Shown here: positions 45,703 to 56,088 of the stretch, piece by piece | Position numbering within the stretch: position 1 is the first letter of the stretch | Layout: each line of letters starts with the position of its first letter | Source of the DNA: Azospirillum agricola | GTDB taxonomy: Bacteria > Pseudomonadota > Alphaproteobacteria > Azospirillales > Azospirillaceae | NCBI RefSeq assembly: GCF_017876095.1 | Contig: NZ_JAGINM010000007.1 | Span: 292,511-356,510, forward strand | Reading direction: 5' to 3' | DNA: 64,000 nt | The notes under the pieces: model-generated | Told to the model about the DNA's origin: nothing | What the model saw: the letters and a program-made list of their open reading frames with translations, nothing else | Database searches by the model: none | Program-made: the position numbers and the translations under genes

Positions 45703-46785
45703 ATGACGACACGCGCAAGATTCTTGTCCGGCTTGGCCGTCGCCGGCCTGCTGGTATTCGCCGTTCAACCGGTCGCCGTCCAGCCGGCCCAGGCGGCCGA
45801 GCTTTCCCTGGCGAAGCTGAAGCTGAAGATCGACCTGTCGCAGACGACGGTGTCGGGCATCTCGTCGGGCGCCTACATGGCCGGCCAGTTCCAGGTCGCC
45901 TATTCCGACATCGTGAAGGGCGCCGGCATCGTCGCCGGCGGCCCCTACGCCTGCGCCGAGGTGTCGCCCGGCGGGCTGGCCCCGGCCGTCGTCGCGCTGA
46001 AGCGCTGCATGGACACCTCGCTCGGCGCCCCCGACGTGCCGGCGCTGGTCGCCAACGCCCAGGCGCGCGAGAAGGCCAAGGACATCGACCCGCTGGCCAA
46101 CCTCGCCCAGTCGCGCATCTACCTGTTCAACGGCGACAACGACAAGACCGTCACCCGCCCGGTCGCCGAGGCGACGGCGCAGTTCTACAAGGCGGTCGGC
46201 GTGCCGGACGCCAACGTCAAGTACGTGAAGCTGCCCAAGGCGGCCCACGCCTACATCACCGACGGCTATGGCGCGGCCTGCGACTTCATCCCGAAGGAAG
46301 GGCAGAAGAGCGAATACATCAACGACTGCCAGTATGATCAGGCCGGCGACATCCTGAAGCACCTCTACCCGGACACCAGGACGCCGAACGCGCCCGAGGC
46401 GGCGAAGAAGGTGGCGTTGTTCGACCAGACGCCGTTCGTCGGCGACACCAGCCGCACCGGCATGGCGACCAGCGGCTACATCTACGTGCCCGAGGCCTGC
46501 CAGCAGGGCCAGACCTGCAAAATCCACGTCGCCTTCCACGGCTGCCAGATGCCGGCCAACCTGATCGGCGACCATTTCGCCACCAAGACCGACTACAACC
46601 GCTGGGCCGACGTGAACAACCTCGTCGTGCTCTACCCGCAGATCGATTCGACGGCCAAGCCGAGTTCCAACCCCAAGGCCTGCTGGGACTGGTTTGCCTA
46701 CACCGGCTACGACTTCGCCCGCAAGGGCGGTTTCCAGATGACGGCGATCCGCAAGATGCTCGGCGCGCTGGCGGACGAGCAATAA
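45703..46785 (+). CDS. Secreted PHB depolymerase, type 2 catalytic domain, copy 2
   Basis: 360 residues, a paralogue of the preceding gene along its whole length. Signal peptide about 1-31 (LSGLAVAGLLVFAVQPVAV), nucleophile in VSGISSGAYMA, then HVAFHGCQMPAN and CWDWFAYTGYDFA. The two proteins share gene order, cysteine pattern and active site but differ in many positions, so this is an old tandem duplication, probably with different substrate range. Ends at a strong terminator. Confidence 0.9.
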   Translation: MTTRARFLSGLAVAGLLVFAVQPVAVQPAQAAELSLAKLKLKIDLSQTTVSGISSGAYMAGQFQVAYSDIVKGAGIVAGGPYACAEVSPGGLAPAVVALKRCMDTSLGAPDVPALVANAQAREKAKDIDPLANLAQSRIYLFNGDNDKTVTRPVAEATAQFYKAVGVPDANVKYVKLPKAAHAYITDGYGAACDFIPKEGQKSEYINDCQYDQAGDILKHLYPDTRTPNAPEAAKKVALFDQTPFVGDTSRTGMATSGYIYVPEACQQGQTCKIHVAFHGCQMPANLIGDHFATKTDYNRWADVNNLVVLYPQIDSTAKPSSNPKACWDWFAYTGYDFARKGGFQMTAIRKMLGALADEQ

Positions 46786-46810
46786 GGACCGCACGGCAAG
46801 CCCAACGAGA

Positions 46811-46845
46811 AAGCCCCTCTCCGGCGGACCGGAGAGGGGCTTTTT
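46811..46845 (+). terminator. Rho-independent terminator after the depolymerase pair
   Basis: A perfect 14-base stem AAGCCCCTCTCCGG (46811-46824) with CGGA loop, ending in a run of five or more T. It lies between the convergent depolymerase and eno genes, and the A run on the other side lets it serve eno too. Confidence 0.93.
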
Positions 46846-46866
46846 CACACACTCACACCCCAGACC

Positions 46867-48297
<1,431 letters not shown>

Positions 48298-49083
48298 TCA
48301 GACGAAGGCTTCGACCAGCCGGGCGAACTCCTCCGGCCGTTCGGCGTGCAGCCAGTGGCCGGCGCCCTCGATCATGGCGATCTCGGCCTTGGGGAAGCGG
48401 TGGCGGATGGCCTCGTGATGCTCCGGCAGGATGTAGTCGGACTTCGTGCCGCCGACGAACAGGGTGGGGCCGTCGTACCGGGCGTCGCCGAGGTCCGGGT
48501 AGCCGATCAGATCGCCCATCGCGTTGCCGATGGCGTCGAGGTTGATCCGCCACGCGAACTTCCCCTCCTCCAGCACGAGGTTCTGCATCAGGAAGGACCG
48601 CAGCGGCGCCTCCGGCACGGCGTCCACCAGCTGCGCCTCGATCTCCTGCCGGCGGCTGTGCCCTTCCAGCTTGGCGGCCTTCATGGCGGCGACGAAGGGG
48701 GCGTGGGTGTGGCTGTAGGCGACCGGCGCGATGTCCGCGACGACCAGCCGCTCGACCCGGCCGGGGTGGCGCAGCGCCAGCGTCATCGCCGCCTTGCCGC
48801 CCATCGAGTGGCCGACCACGGCGGCCCGCGCGAATCCGCGGTCGTCGAGGAAGCGCAGCACGTCGTCGGCCATCGCCTCGTAGGTCATGGCGTCGGCCCA
48901 CGGCGCGCCGCCGTGGTTGCGCAGGTCGAGCGCGTAGACCCGGTGCGATTCGGCGAAGCGGCGGGCCAGCGTCTGCCAGTTGCGGGCCGACCCGAACAGG
49001 CCGTGCAGGACCAGGAGCGGCGTGCCGCCGTTGGCTTCGCCGGCTTCCAGGTAGGTCAGGGCCAGGGGGTGGGACTGCGGCAT
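48298..49083 (-). CDS. Alpha/beta hydrolase (YbfF-like esterase)
   Basis: 261 residues. VLHGLFGSARNWQ forms the oxyanion side, nucleophile elbow VVGHSMGGKAAM, acid in the GGTKSDYI region, His in GAGHWLHAERP. Closest in pattern to the YbfF acyl-CoA/ester hydrolases. ATG at 49083 gives the usual length. Divergent from murJ with about 120 bases between. Confidence 0.92.
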   Translation of the reverse strand: MPQSHPLALTYLEAGEANGGTPLLVLHGLFGSARNWQTLARRFAESHRVYALDLRNHGGAPWADAMTYEAMADDVLRFLDDRGFARAAVVGHSMGGKAAMTLALRHPGRVERLVVADIAPVAYSHTHAPFVAAMKAAKLEGHSRRQEIEAQLVDAVPEAPLRSFLMQNLVLEEGKFAWRINLDAIGNAMGDLIGYPDLGDARYDGPTLFVGGTKSDYILPEHHEAIRHRFPKAEIAMIEGAGHWLHAERPEEFARLVEAFV

Positions 49084-49203
49084 CGGTCGGGATCCGTTGT
49101 GCTGGACGGGACAGGGCGGTGATCCTATGACGATAGCGGCGGTGCCGCCAGGATGCCGCTGCGTTTTTCCCGGCCGCGTTTTTTCTCGAAGGTCCCTGAA
49201 ATC

Positions 49204-50751
49204 GTGTTCCGTCACATTCTGTCCGTCGGCGGCCTGACGCTGGCCAGCCGGGTGCTGGGCTTCCTGCGCGACGTGCTGACCGCGTCGCTGCTCGGTGCCG
49301 GTCCGGTCGCCGACGCCTTCTTCGTCGCTTTCCGGCTGCCGAATCACTTCCGCGCGTTGTTCGCCGAGGGGGCCTTCAACTCGGCCTTCGTGCCGCTCTT
49401 CTCGGCCAAGCTGGTGCAGGACGGGCAGGGGGCGGCCAAGCGTTTCGCCGAGGAGGTGATGGCGCTGCTGCTGGTCGTGCAGCTGCTGTTCCTGCTGGCG
49501 GTGCTGGCGGTGATGCCACAATTCATGACGGTCTTCGCCCCCGGATTCGCCGACGAACCGGAGAAGTTCCGGCTGGCCGTGCTGTTCACCAGCATCACCT
49601 TCCCCTACCTGCTGTTCATCTCGCTGGTCTCGCTCTATGGCGGGGTGCTGAACAGCATGAGCCGCTTCGGCGCCGCCGCCGCCGCGCCGATCGTCATGAA
49701 CCTGTGCCTGATCGCGGCGCTGGTGCTGGCGACCCCGCTGATGCCGAGCGCCGGGCACGCGCTGTCCTGGGGCGTCTTCGTCTCGGGCGTCGCGCAGTTC
49801 GCCTATCTGGCCTGGGACGCGCGCAAGGCCGGGATGGGGCTGCGGCTGGCGCGGCCGCGCTGGTCGGCCGACGTGAAGCGATTCCTGACGGTGCTGGGGC
49901 CGGCGGCGCTGGGGTCGGGGCTGACGCAGATCAGCCTGTTCGCCGACACGCTGATCGCGTCCGCCCTGCCGACCGGGGCGGTGTCCTATCTCTATTACGC
50001 CGACCGGCTGAACCAGCTGCCGCTGGGGGTCATCGGCATCGCCGTCGGCACCGTCCTGCTGCCGGAAATGGCCAAGCGCATCAAGGGCGGCGACGAGGCC
50101 GGCGCGGTCGACAGCCAGAACCGCGCGGTCGAGTTCTCGCTGGTGCTGACGCTGCCGGCCGCCGTCGCCTTCCTGGTCGCCGGGCTGCCGATCGTCGCGG
50201 TGCTGTTCCAGCACGGCGCCTTCGGGCCGAGCGACGCGGCGGCCTCGGCCGCGACCTTGCAGGCCTACGCGCTCGGCCTGCCGGCCTTCGTGGTGATCCG
50301 CAGCCTCGTCAGCGGCTTCTACGCCCGCCACGACACGGCGACGCCGGTGCGGGTGGCGCTCGCCGCCGTCGCGGTCAACGTCGCGCTGAAGCTGGCGCTG
50401 ATGGGCCCGTTGGCTCAGGTCGGGCTGGCGGTGGCGACCTCGGTCGGTGCCTGGGTCAACGCCGGGTTGCTCGCCTGGCTGCTGACCCGGCGCGGGCTGT
50501 TCAAGGCCGACGCGCGGCTGCTCCGCAACCTGCCGCGCATGGCCGCCGCCGCCGCCGTCATGGCGGGCGTGCTGTGGCTGGTGCAGGAGCGGCTGTCGCC
50601 CTGGCTGACGGCGCACGGCCTGTTCGAGCGGCTGGCGGGGCTGGCGCTGCTGGCCGTGGCCGGGATTGTGGCCTACGCGGTCGCGGCGCTGGCGCTCGGT
50701 CTGGTGCGGCGCTCCGACCTGTCCCGTCTGCGCCGCCGCCGCGCCGCGTGA
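49204..50751 (+). CDS. murJ: Lipid II flippase MurJ
   Basis: 515 residues and about 14 membrane helices of the MATE/MOP type. Family motifs LTLASRVLGFLRD, DAFFVAFRLPNHFRALFAEG and FNSAFVP are diagnostic. Moves lipid II across the inner membrane for peptidoglycan synthesis. GTG at 49204 begins right at the conserved sequence; an ATG 17 codons earlier is possible. Convergent with the sulfurtransferase gene. Confidence 0.95.
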   Translation: MFRHILSVGGLTLASRVLGFLRDVLTASLLGAGPVADAFFVAFRLPNHFRALFAEGAFNSAFVPLFSAKLVQDGQGAAKRFAEEVMALLLVVQLLFLLAVLAVMPQFMTVFAPGFADEPEKFRLAVLFTSITFPYLLFISLVSLYGGVLNSMSRFGAAAAAPIVMNLCLIAALVLATPLMPSAGHALSWGVFVSGVAQFAYLAWDARKAGMGLRLARPRWSADVKRFLTVLGPAALGSGLTQISLFADTLIASALPTGAVSYLYYADRLNQLPLGVIGIAVGTVLLPEMAKRIKGGDEAGAVDSQNRAVEFSLVLTLPAAVAFLVAGLPIVAVLFQHGAFGPSDAAASAATLQAYALGLPAFVVIRSLVSGFYARHDTATPVRVALAAVAVNVALKLALMGPLAQVGLAVATSVGAWVNAGLLAWLLTRRGLFKADARLLRNLPRMAAAAAVMAGVLWLVQERLSPWLTAHGLFERLAGLALLAVAGIVAYAVAALALGLVRRSDLSRLRRRRAA

Positions 50752-50755
50752 GGAG

Positions 50756-51628
50756 TCAGCCGGCGTTCTTGAGCGGCCGGGCCGGATCGGCGCTCCACTC
50801 CGACATGGAGCCGTCGTAGAGCCGCACGCCGGCCACGCCGGCGATCTCGCTCAGCGCGAACCACGACACCGAGGCAAGGTGGCCGGTGTTGCAGAAGGTG
50901 ATCGGCGCGTTGTCCAACCCCAGCCCGGCCTCGTCGGCCAGCGCCCGCACCGTGCTGGCCGGCACGAAGCGCCCGTCGGTTCCGGAATAGAAGGCGCCGT
51001 TGTCGATGTTGACCGCGCCGGGCAAGGTGCCGGCGGCGCGCGCCTGCGGGCTCTTCGCCTTGCCGGCGAACTGCTCGGCCGATCGGGCGTCGTGCAGCGG
51101 CGTGGTGCCGGCGGCGACGGCGGCCTCGACCTGGGGCAGGGTGGCGCGCAGGTCGCCACGCGGGGCGGCGGTGAAGGTCGTCGCCGGACGGGTCGCCGGC
51201 TCGGCCTCCACCGGGTTGCCGGCGGCGGTCCACGCCTTGAAGCCGCCGTCGAGCACCGACACGGCGTCGTGGCCCAGCGTCCGGAACGTCCAGTAGACCC
51301 GGGTGGCGTTGCCCATGTCGGCGGCGTTCGCGCCGGCCGCGACCAGCACCACATGGTCGGCGTTGCCGATGCCCAGCCCGCCGATCATCCGTTCCAGCGC
51401 CGCCTCGTCCGGCAGCATGCCGGGGCCGGCGCCGATGGTGGCGCGCCAGCCGGCCGTTGCGTAGTCGGAATGGAGCGATCCCGGAACGAAGCCGCCGGCC
51501 GGCGGCGTGCGGACATCGAGCACGACGAGGCCGGGGGTGCCGAGCTTGGCCTTCAGCCAGCCGGCATCGACCAGCGGCGTTGCGGGCAGGGGCGTCCTGG
51601 TTGTGGGCGTTGTGGTCTGGTCGGTCAT
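50756..51628 (-). CDS. sseA: Two-domain rhodanese (thiosulfate/mercaptopyruvate sulfurtransferase)
   Basis: 290 residues, tandem rhodanese domains (about 15-140 and 160-285). The first is catalytically dead; the second has the catalytic cysteine in FCNTGHLAS, where the usual loop is CGSGVTA or CRxG. The altered loop makes thiosulfate versus mercaptopyruvate preference unclear. Transfers sulfur to cyanide or thiols. Confidence 0.9.
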   Translation of the reverse strand: MTDQTTTPTTRTPLPATPLVDAGWLKAKLGTPGLVVLDVRTPPAGGFVPGSLHSDYATAGWRATIGAGPGMLPDEAALERMIGGLGIGNADHVVLVAAGANAADMGNATRVYWTFRTLGHDAVSVLDGGFKAWTAAGNPVEAEPATRPATTFTAAPRGDLRATLPQVEAAVAAGTTPLHDARSAEQFAGKAKSPQARAAGTLPGAVNIDNGAFYSGTDGRFVPASTVRALADEAGLGLDNAPITFCNTGHLASVSWFALSEIAGVAGVRLYDGSMSEWSADPARPLKNAG

Positions 51629-51860
51629 GGCGTGACGCTGCTCCCCTTTGGAGAGTCCCTGGTGGCCGGCGCGGTCGTTTCGCCAACGGAACGCGCGTGG
51701 AGGGACGGGTGGGCGCCGCCCCGGTGGCCGCCAGTGTGGGGGAAGCCCATTCTTGTCGCAAGGCCGCGGTTGGGACGGCGTTGCCCCACCGCCGCCGCCG
51801 GGTGTAGGGTGGCGGGCTCGTCACAGGACCGCGCCCGCTCGCGCGGCGGAGGACCGTTCC

Positions 51861-52163
51861 ATGGCCAACATCGACGACCTGCTCGGCGCCCCCGACCCCA
51901 ACGACGGGGATCCGGGGTCCTTCGCCATCGGCGACGCGCCGGTGGAGATCAAGGTCGTGATCGGCACAGCCATGCTCCGCGTCCGCGACCTGCTGAAGCT
52001 GGGCCGCGGCGCCGTCGTGGAACTGGACCGGCAGCTCAAGGACCCGACCGACGTCTATGTGGAAGGCGTGCTGGTGGCCCGCGGCGAGGTGGCGATCATC
52101 GACGACAAGATCGGCGTGACGCTGACCGATTTCATCAAGTCCAGCCGCGAGTGGAAGCGTTGA
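51861..52163 (+). CDS. fliN: Flagellar motor switch protein FliN
   Basis: 100 residues. After a short variable start comes the FliN/SpoA domain: VEIKVVIGTAMLRVRDLLKL, then VYVEGVLVARGEVAIIDDKIGVTLTD split as IGVTLTDF. FliN forms the lower C ring with FliM and FliG. It stands alone, about 40 kb from the flagellar operons, with no flagellar neighbour. ATG at 51861 follows GCGGAGGA. Confidence 0.93.
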   Translation: MANIDDLLGAPDPNDGDPGSFAIGDAPVEIKVVIGTAMLRVRDLLKLGRGAVVELDRQLKDPTDVYVEGVLVARGEVAIIDDKIGVTLTDFIKSSREWKR

Positions 52164-52312
52164 GCCGTTCCTTTCGTGGAGCGCGGCCGGTCCTTGCGAC
52201 CCTTTGTCCTCGGCGTTCGACGTCTGCGTCGCGCGACCCGTCTTGACGGGTGGCGGTGGCTTCTGGTCTCGTGGCCGCAGGTTTTCGAACCGGCGGCCCG
52301 GAGAGCGAATCG

Positions 52313-53542
52313 ATGCCCGAAGCCCTGTCGTCCTGCATCCCCCGCCTGGTTTCCAACCCCAACGCCGACCGTGAGCGTGCCTACGGCCCCTCGGAACGCG
52401 CGATCCTGAGCCGCGCCGCCTTCGATGAGGCGATGGCCGAGATCGGCGCCTGGCCCGGCTACGCGCCGACGCCGCTGCGCTCGCTGCCCGGTCTGGCGCG
52501 CGAGGCCGGGATCGACCGGCTCTGGTACAAGGACGAAAGCGGCCGCTTCGCGCTCGGCAGTTTCAAGGCGCTGGGCGGGGCCTACGCCGTGCTGCGGCTG
52601 ATGGCGCGCGAGGTGACGGCGCGGGTTCCCGGCGTGCCGGTGACGGCGCTCGATCTGGTGGTCGGGCGCTACGCCAAGGTGACGCGCGCCTTGACCGTGA
52701 CCACGGCGACCGACGGCAACCATGGCCGCTCGGTCGCCTGGGGCGCCCAGGTGTTCGGCTGCAACTGCGTGATCTATGTCCCCGCCGCCTGTTCGGCCGG
52801 GCGGCGCGAGGCCATCGCCGCCTATGGCGCGAAGGTGGTGGTGGTGGACGGCCCCTATGACGACGCGGTGCGGCGCGCGGCGGCCGACGCGGCGGCGAAC
52901 GGCTGGTTCGTGGTGTCCGACACCTCCTACACCGGCTACATGGACATCCCGCGCGACGTCATGCAGGGCTACAGCGTGATGGTGGAGGAGGCGCTCTCGC
53001 AGCTTCCCGCCAGCGAGCGGCCGACCCATGTCTTCGTCCAGGGCGGGGTCGGCAGTCTGCCCGCCGCCGTCTGCGCCCATCTGTGGGAGAGCCTGGGCCG
53101 CCAGCGCCCGCGCCTCGTCGTGGTCGAGCCCCACAACGCCGATTGCCTGTATCAGAGCGCGCTGGCGGGGCGTCCGGCCCGGTCAAAGGGCGGGCTCGAC
53201 ACCGTCATGGCCGGTCTGGCCTGCGGCGAGGTCTCGCTGTTGGCCTGGGCGATCCTGGAACGCGGGGCCGACGATTTCCTGACCATTCCGGACGAAGGTG
53301 CCGTCCGCACCATGCGCAAGCTGGCCGACGGCGAGCATGGCGGGCGGGCGATCGTCGCCGGGGAATCGGGGGTGGCCGGTCTGGCCGGCCTGCTCTGCGC
53401 CGCCGCGCACGAGGATGTCCGTCACGCGCTCGGGCTGGCGCCCGACGCGCGGGTGCTGGTGTTCGGGACGGAGGGGGCGACCGATCCGCAGGTCTACGAG
53501 CGGCTCGTCGGCCGCTCACCGGAGGCGGTCGCGGCGGCGTGA
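52313..53542 (+). CDS. dpaL: Diaminopropionate ammonia-lyase
   Basis: 409 residues, PLP fold II. The PLP lysine is in FALGSFKALGGAY and TTATDGNHGRSVAWGA is the substrate loop typical of DpaL/YgeX. GGVGSLPAAVCAH binds the phosphate. Converts 2,3-diaminopropionate to pyruvate and ammonia. ATG at 52313 chosen; a short upstream extension is not conserved. No obvious pathway partners in the neighbourhood. Confidence 0.93.
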   Translation: MPEALSSCIPRLVSNPNADRERAYGPSERAILSRAAFDEAMAEIGAWPGYAPTPLRSLPGLAREAGIDRLWYKDESGRFALGSFKALGGAYAVLRLMAREVTARVPGVPVTALDLVVGRYAKVTRALTVTTATDGNHGRSVAWGAQVFGCNCVIYVPAACSAGRREAIAAYGAKVVVVDGPYDDAVRRAAADAAANGWFVVSDTSYTGYMDIPRDVMQGYSVMVEEALSQLPASERPTHVFVQGGVGSLPAAVCAHLWESLGRQRPRLVVVEPHNADCLYQSALAGRPARSKGGLDTVMAGLACGEVSLLAWAILERGADDFLTIPDEGAVRTMRKLADGEHGGRAIVAGESGVAGLAGLLCAAAHEDVRHALGLAPDARVLVFGTEGATDPQVYERLVGRSPEAVAAA

Positions 53543-53567
53543 GCGGGCGCGGCCCTTCCGGCCGGTG

Positions 53568-54263
53568 TCAGCGGGTCAGTTCGGTGACGATGTTGGCGCC
53601 GTCGGCGGTCAGCCGGTCGGCCTTCTCGCGGTAGTCGAGGGTGCCGGAGAAGCCGCCGGCCGCCTTGACCCGTTCGACCCACACCGGCGAGGCGCCGAGC
53701 GACACCAGCCGCTGCACCATCGTCTGTGTCGAGCGCATGGTCATCCGGCCGTTCTCCGCCATGCGCGGGGCGTGCACCATGAACTCCGCGCTGGGCGCCG
53801 CGTAGCGCGGATAGCCGGCGAGGTAGAGGCCGACGCACATGCTCTCGCAGGATTCGCCGCCGCGCACCCGCGTGGCGATGGAGCGCCCCGACTGCCGCTC
53901 GGCCAGCACCGCGTCGATCATCCTGTAGCCGGCCGAGGTGAAGCCGCCCGGGCTGGACAGTTCGACCACCAGCGGACGTCCGGCCGGCAGGCCGCGCAGG
54001 GTTTCGGCGAAGCGCTGCTCGACTCCGGCGGTGATGATTCCGTCGACCCGCAGCACGGTGGCGCCGCCCTGCTCGGAGCGGCTGAGGGCCGCGTCCGGGA
54101 ACTCGCTGGCAACGCGCTCGGCGGCGGGCGGGGGGGCGGGGTGCGCCACCGCCATGGCGGCCGGCGTGTCGGCGGCGAAGCCGTGCGTGGCGGCGCCCAT
54201 CGTCAGCAGGGCGCCCAGGCCGAGCCACCGTGCCGCCGTCCGTGCCGCCGTCTTCACCGCCAT
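53568..54263 (-). CDS. Periplasmic ClpP/crotonase-fold protein (COG3904-like)
   Basis: 231 residues with a signal peptide (about 1-31). The ClpP-like core is seen in VVELSSPGGFTSAG and GESCESMCVGLYLAG, where the second motif holds the position of the protease serine. A second cysteine pair could make a disulfide. Related proteins are secreted and of unknown role; whether this is an active peptidase is open. Confidence 0.72.
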   Translation of the reverse strand: MAVKTAARTAARWLGLGALLTMGAATHGFAADTPAAMAVAHPAPPPAAERVASEFPDAALSRSEQGGATVLRVDGIITAGVEQRFAETLRGLPAGRPLVVELSSPGGFTSAGYRMIDAVLAERQSGRSIATRVRGGESCESMCVGLYLAGYPRYAAPSAEFMVHAPRMAENGRMTMRSTQTMVQRLVSLGASPVWVERVKAAGGFSGTLDYREKADRLTADGANIVTELTR

Positions 54264-54479
54264 GACCGAACCTCCTTGCTGCTGGGTCCAGCGTGGCGGT
54301 GAAAGCTTGCCTGATGGTTAACGGAGGTCTCCGGGGCTGTCGCGCAATGGGGGTAGCGTCCGGCCGGCGTGATAAAGCGTGCGCCGCCGCGCAAAGGGCG
54401 TTAGAAGAAGAGTGGGATTCCAAGGGACTGCCGGGCGCCGTCCGGCCGTCCCCGCGCCAGAACGTCGAAGAGCGGAACG

Positions 54480-55931
54480 ATGTCGTACATCCAGGGTGAA
54501 ACGGGCGATTGGGAAATCGTGATCGGGCTTGAGGTGCATGCCCAGGTGATTTCGAACGCGAAGCTGTTTTCCGGCTCCGCCACCGAGTTCGGGGCGGCCC
54601 CCAACAGCCAGGTCAGCTTCGTCGACGCCGCGTTCCCCGGCATGCTGCCGGTCATCAACGAGTATTGCGTCGAGCAGGCGGTCCGCACCGGGCTGGGACT
54701 GAAAGCGCAGATCAACCTGCACTCGGTGTTCGACCGCAAGAACTACTTCTACGCCGACCTGCCGCAGGGCTACCAGATCAGCCAGTTCCTCCAGCCGATC
54801 GTCGGCACCGGCGAGATCGTGCTGGACCTGCCCGACGGCACCAGCCGCACCGTCGGCATCACCCGCCTGCATCTGGAGCAGGACGCGGGCAAGTCCCTGC
54901 ACGACCAGCACCCGGCCAAGACCTACATCGACCTCAACCGGTCGGGCGTCGCCCTGATGGAGATCGTGTCGGAACCCGACATGCGCACCTCGGAGGAGGC
55001 CGGCGCCTACCTGCGCAAGCTGCGTTCGATCCTGCGCTACCTCGGCACCTGCGACGGCAACATGGAGGAGGGCTCCATGCGCTGCGACGTGAACGTGTCG
55101 GTGCGCAAGCCGGGCGCGCCCTTCGGCACGCGCTGCGAGATCAAGAACGTCAACTCCATCCGCTTCGTCCAGGCCGCCATCGAGTACGAGGCGCGCCGTC
55201 AGATCGAGGTGATCGAGGAGGGCGGCACGATCAAGCAGGAGACCCGCCTGTGGGACACGACCAAGTTCGTGACCCGCTCGATGCGGTCGAAGGAGGAGGC
55301 GCACGACTACCGCTACTTCCCCGACCCCGACCTGCTGCCGCTTGAACTGGAGGCCGACTGGGTCGAGGCGATCAGGAACACCTTGCCGGAGTTGCCCGAC
55401 GAGAAGAAGGCGCGCTTCATCGACGACTACAAGCTGTCGGTGTACGACGCCGGCGTGCTGGTGTCGGAACGCGCCAAGGCCGATTACTTCGAGGCGGTCG
55501 CCAAGGGGCGTGACCCGAAACTGGCCTCCAATTGGGTCACCGGCGAGCTGTTCGGCTATCTGAACAAGGCTGGCAAGGAGATCGAGGACAGCCCGGTCAG
55601 CGCCGAGAATCTCGGCGGCCTGATCGACCTGATCGCCGACAACACCATCTCCGGCCGCATCGCCAAGGAGGTGTTCGAGGCGATGTTCGAGACTGGTGAA
55701 AAGGCCGCCGACATCGTCGAGAAGAAGGGGCTGCGGCAGGTCACCGACACCGGCGCCATCGAGGGCGCCATCGACACGGTGATGGCCGCCAACGCCGACA
55801 AGGTGGCCGAGTTCCGCGGCGGCAAGGACAAGCTGTTCGGCTTCTTCGTCGGCCAGGTCATGAAGGCGACCCAGGGCAAGGCGAATCCCGCCCTGGTCAA
55901 CGAAATCCTGACCGCCAAGCTGAAGGGCTGA
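54480..55931 (+). CDS. gatB: Aspartyl/glutamyl-tRNA amidotransferase subunit B
   Basis: 483 residues: IGLEVHAQV at the N-terminus, the [23 protein letters not shown] motif (here [15 protein letters not shown]), zinc/kinase region, and the C-terminal helical tail domain. With GatA and GatC it amidates Glu-tRNA(Gln) and Asp-tRNA(Asn). The partner genes are not adjacent here. Followed by a strong terminator. Confidence 0.97.
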   Translation: MSYIQGETGDWEIVIGLEVHAQVISNAKLFSGSATEFGAAPNSQVSFVDAAFPGMLPVINEYCVEQAVRTGLGLKAQINLHSVFDRKNYFYADLPQGYQISQFLQPIVGTGEIVLDLPDGTSRTVGITRLHLEQDAGKSLHDQHPAKTYIDLNRSGVALMEIVSEPDMRTSEEAGAYLRKLRSILRYLGTCDGNMEEGSMRCDVNVSVRKPGAPFGTRCEIKNVNSIRFVQAAIEYEARRQIEVIEEGGTIKQETRLWDTTKFVTRSMRSKEEAHDYRYFPDPDLLPLELEADWVEAIRNTLPELPDEKKARFIDDYKLSVYDAGVLVSERAKADYFEAVAKGRDPKLASNWVTGELFGYLNKAGKEIEDSPVSAENLGGLIDLIADNTISGRIAKEVFEAMFETGEKAADIVEKKGLRQVTDTGAIEGAIDTVMAANADKVAEFRGGKDKLFGFFVGQVMKATQGKANPALVNEILTAKLKG

Positions 55932-55970
55932 CGCCGCCGACGCCACGCGCCGTCCGGCCAAGCCTGTGAG

Positions 55971-56002
55971 AAAGCCTCTCCCGTCGCGGGAGAGGCTTTT
56001 TT
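55971..56002 (+). terminator. Rho-independent terminator of gatB
   Basis: AAAGCCTCTCCCG (55971-55983), loop TCG, exact complement ending in six T residues, 40 bases past the stop codon. Confidence 0.93.
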
Positions 56003-56088
56003 CTTGGGGCGGGCATTCCGTCCGGCCAAACGGCGGGATTGGATTTTCCGGACTGCTGTGGCCACTATCTCTCGGATGGGGAGGGGCC

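Noticed and set aside
49153..49203. A longer N-terminus for MurJ starting at ATG 49153
   Set aside because: The extra 17 residues are basic and unlike the family start; the ribosome site is too close. Kept as an alternative only.
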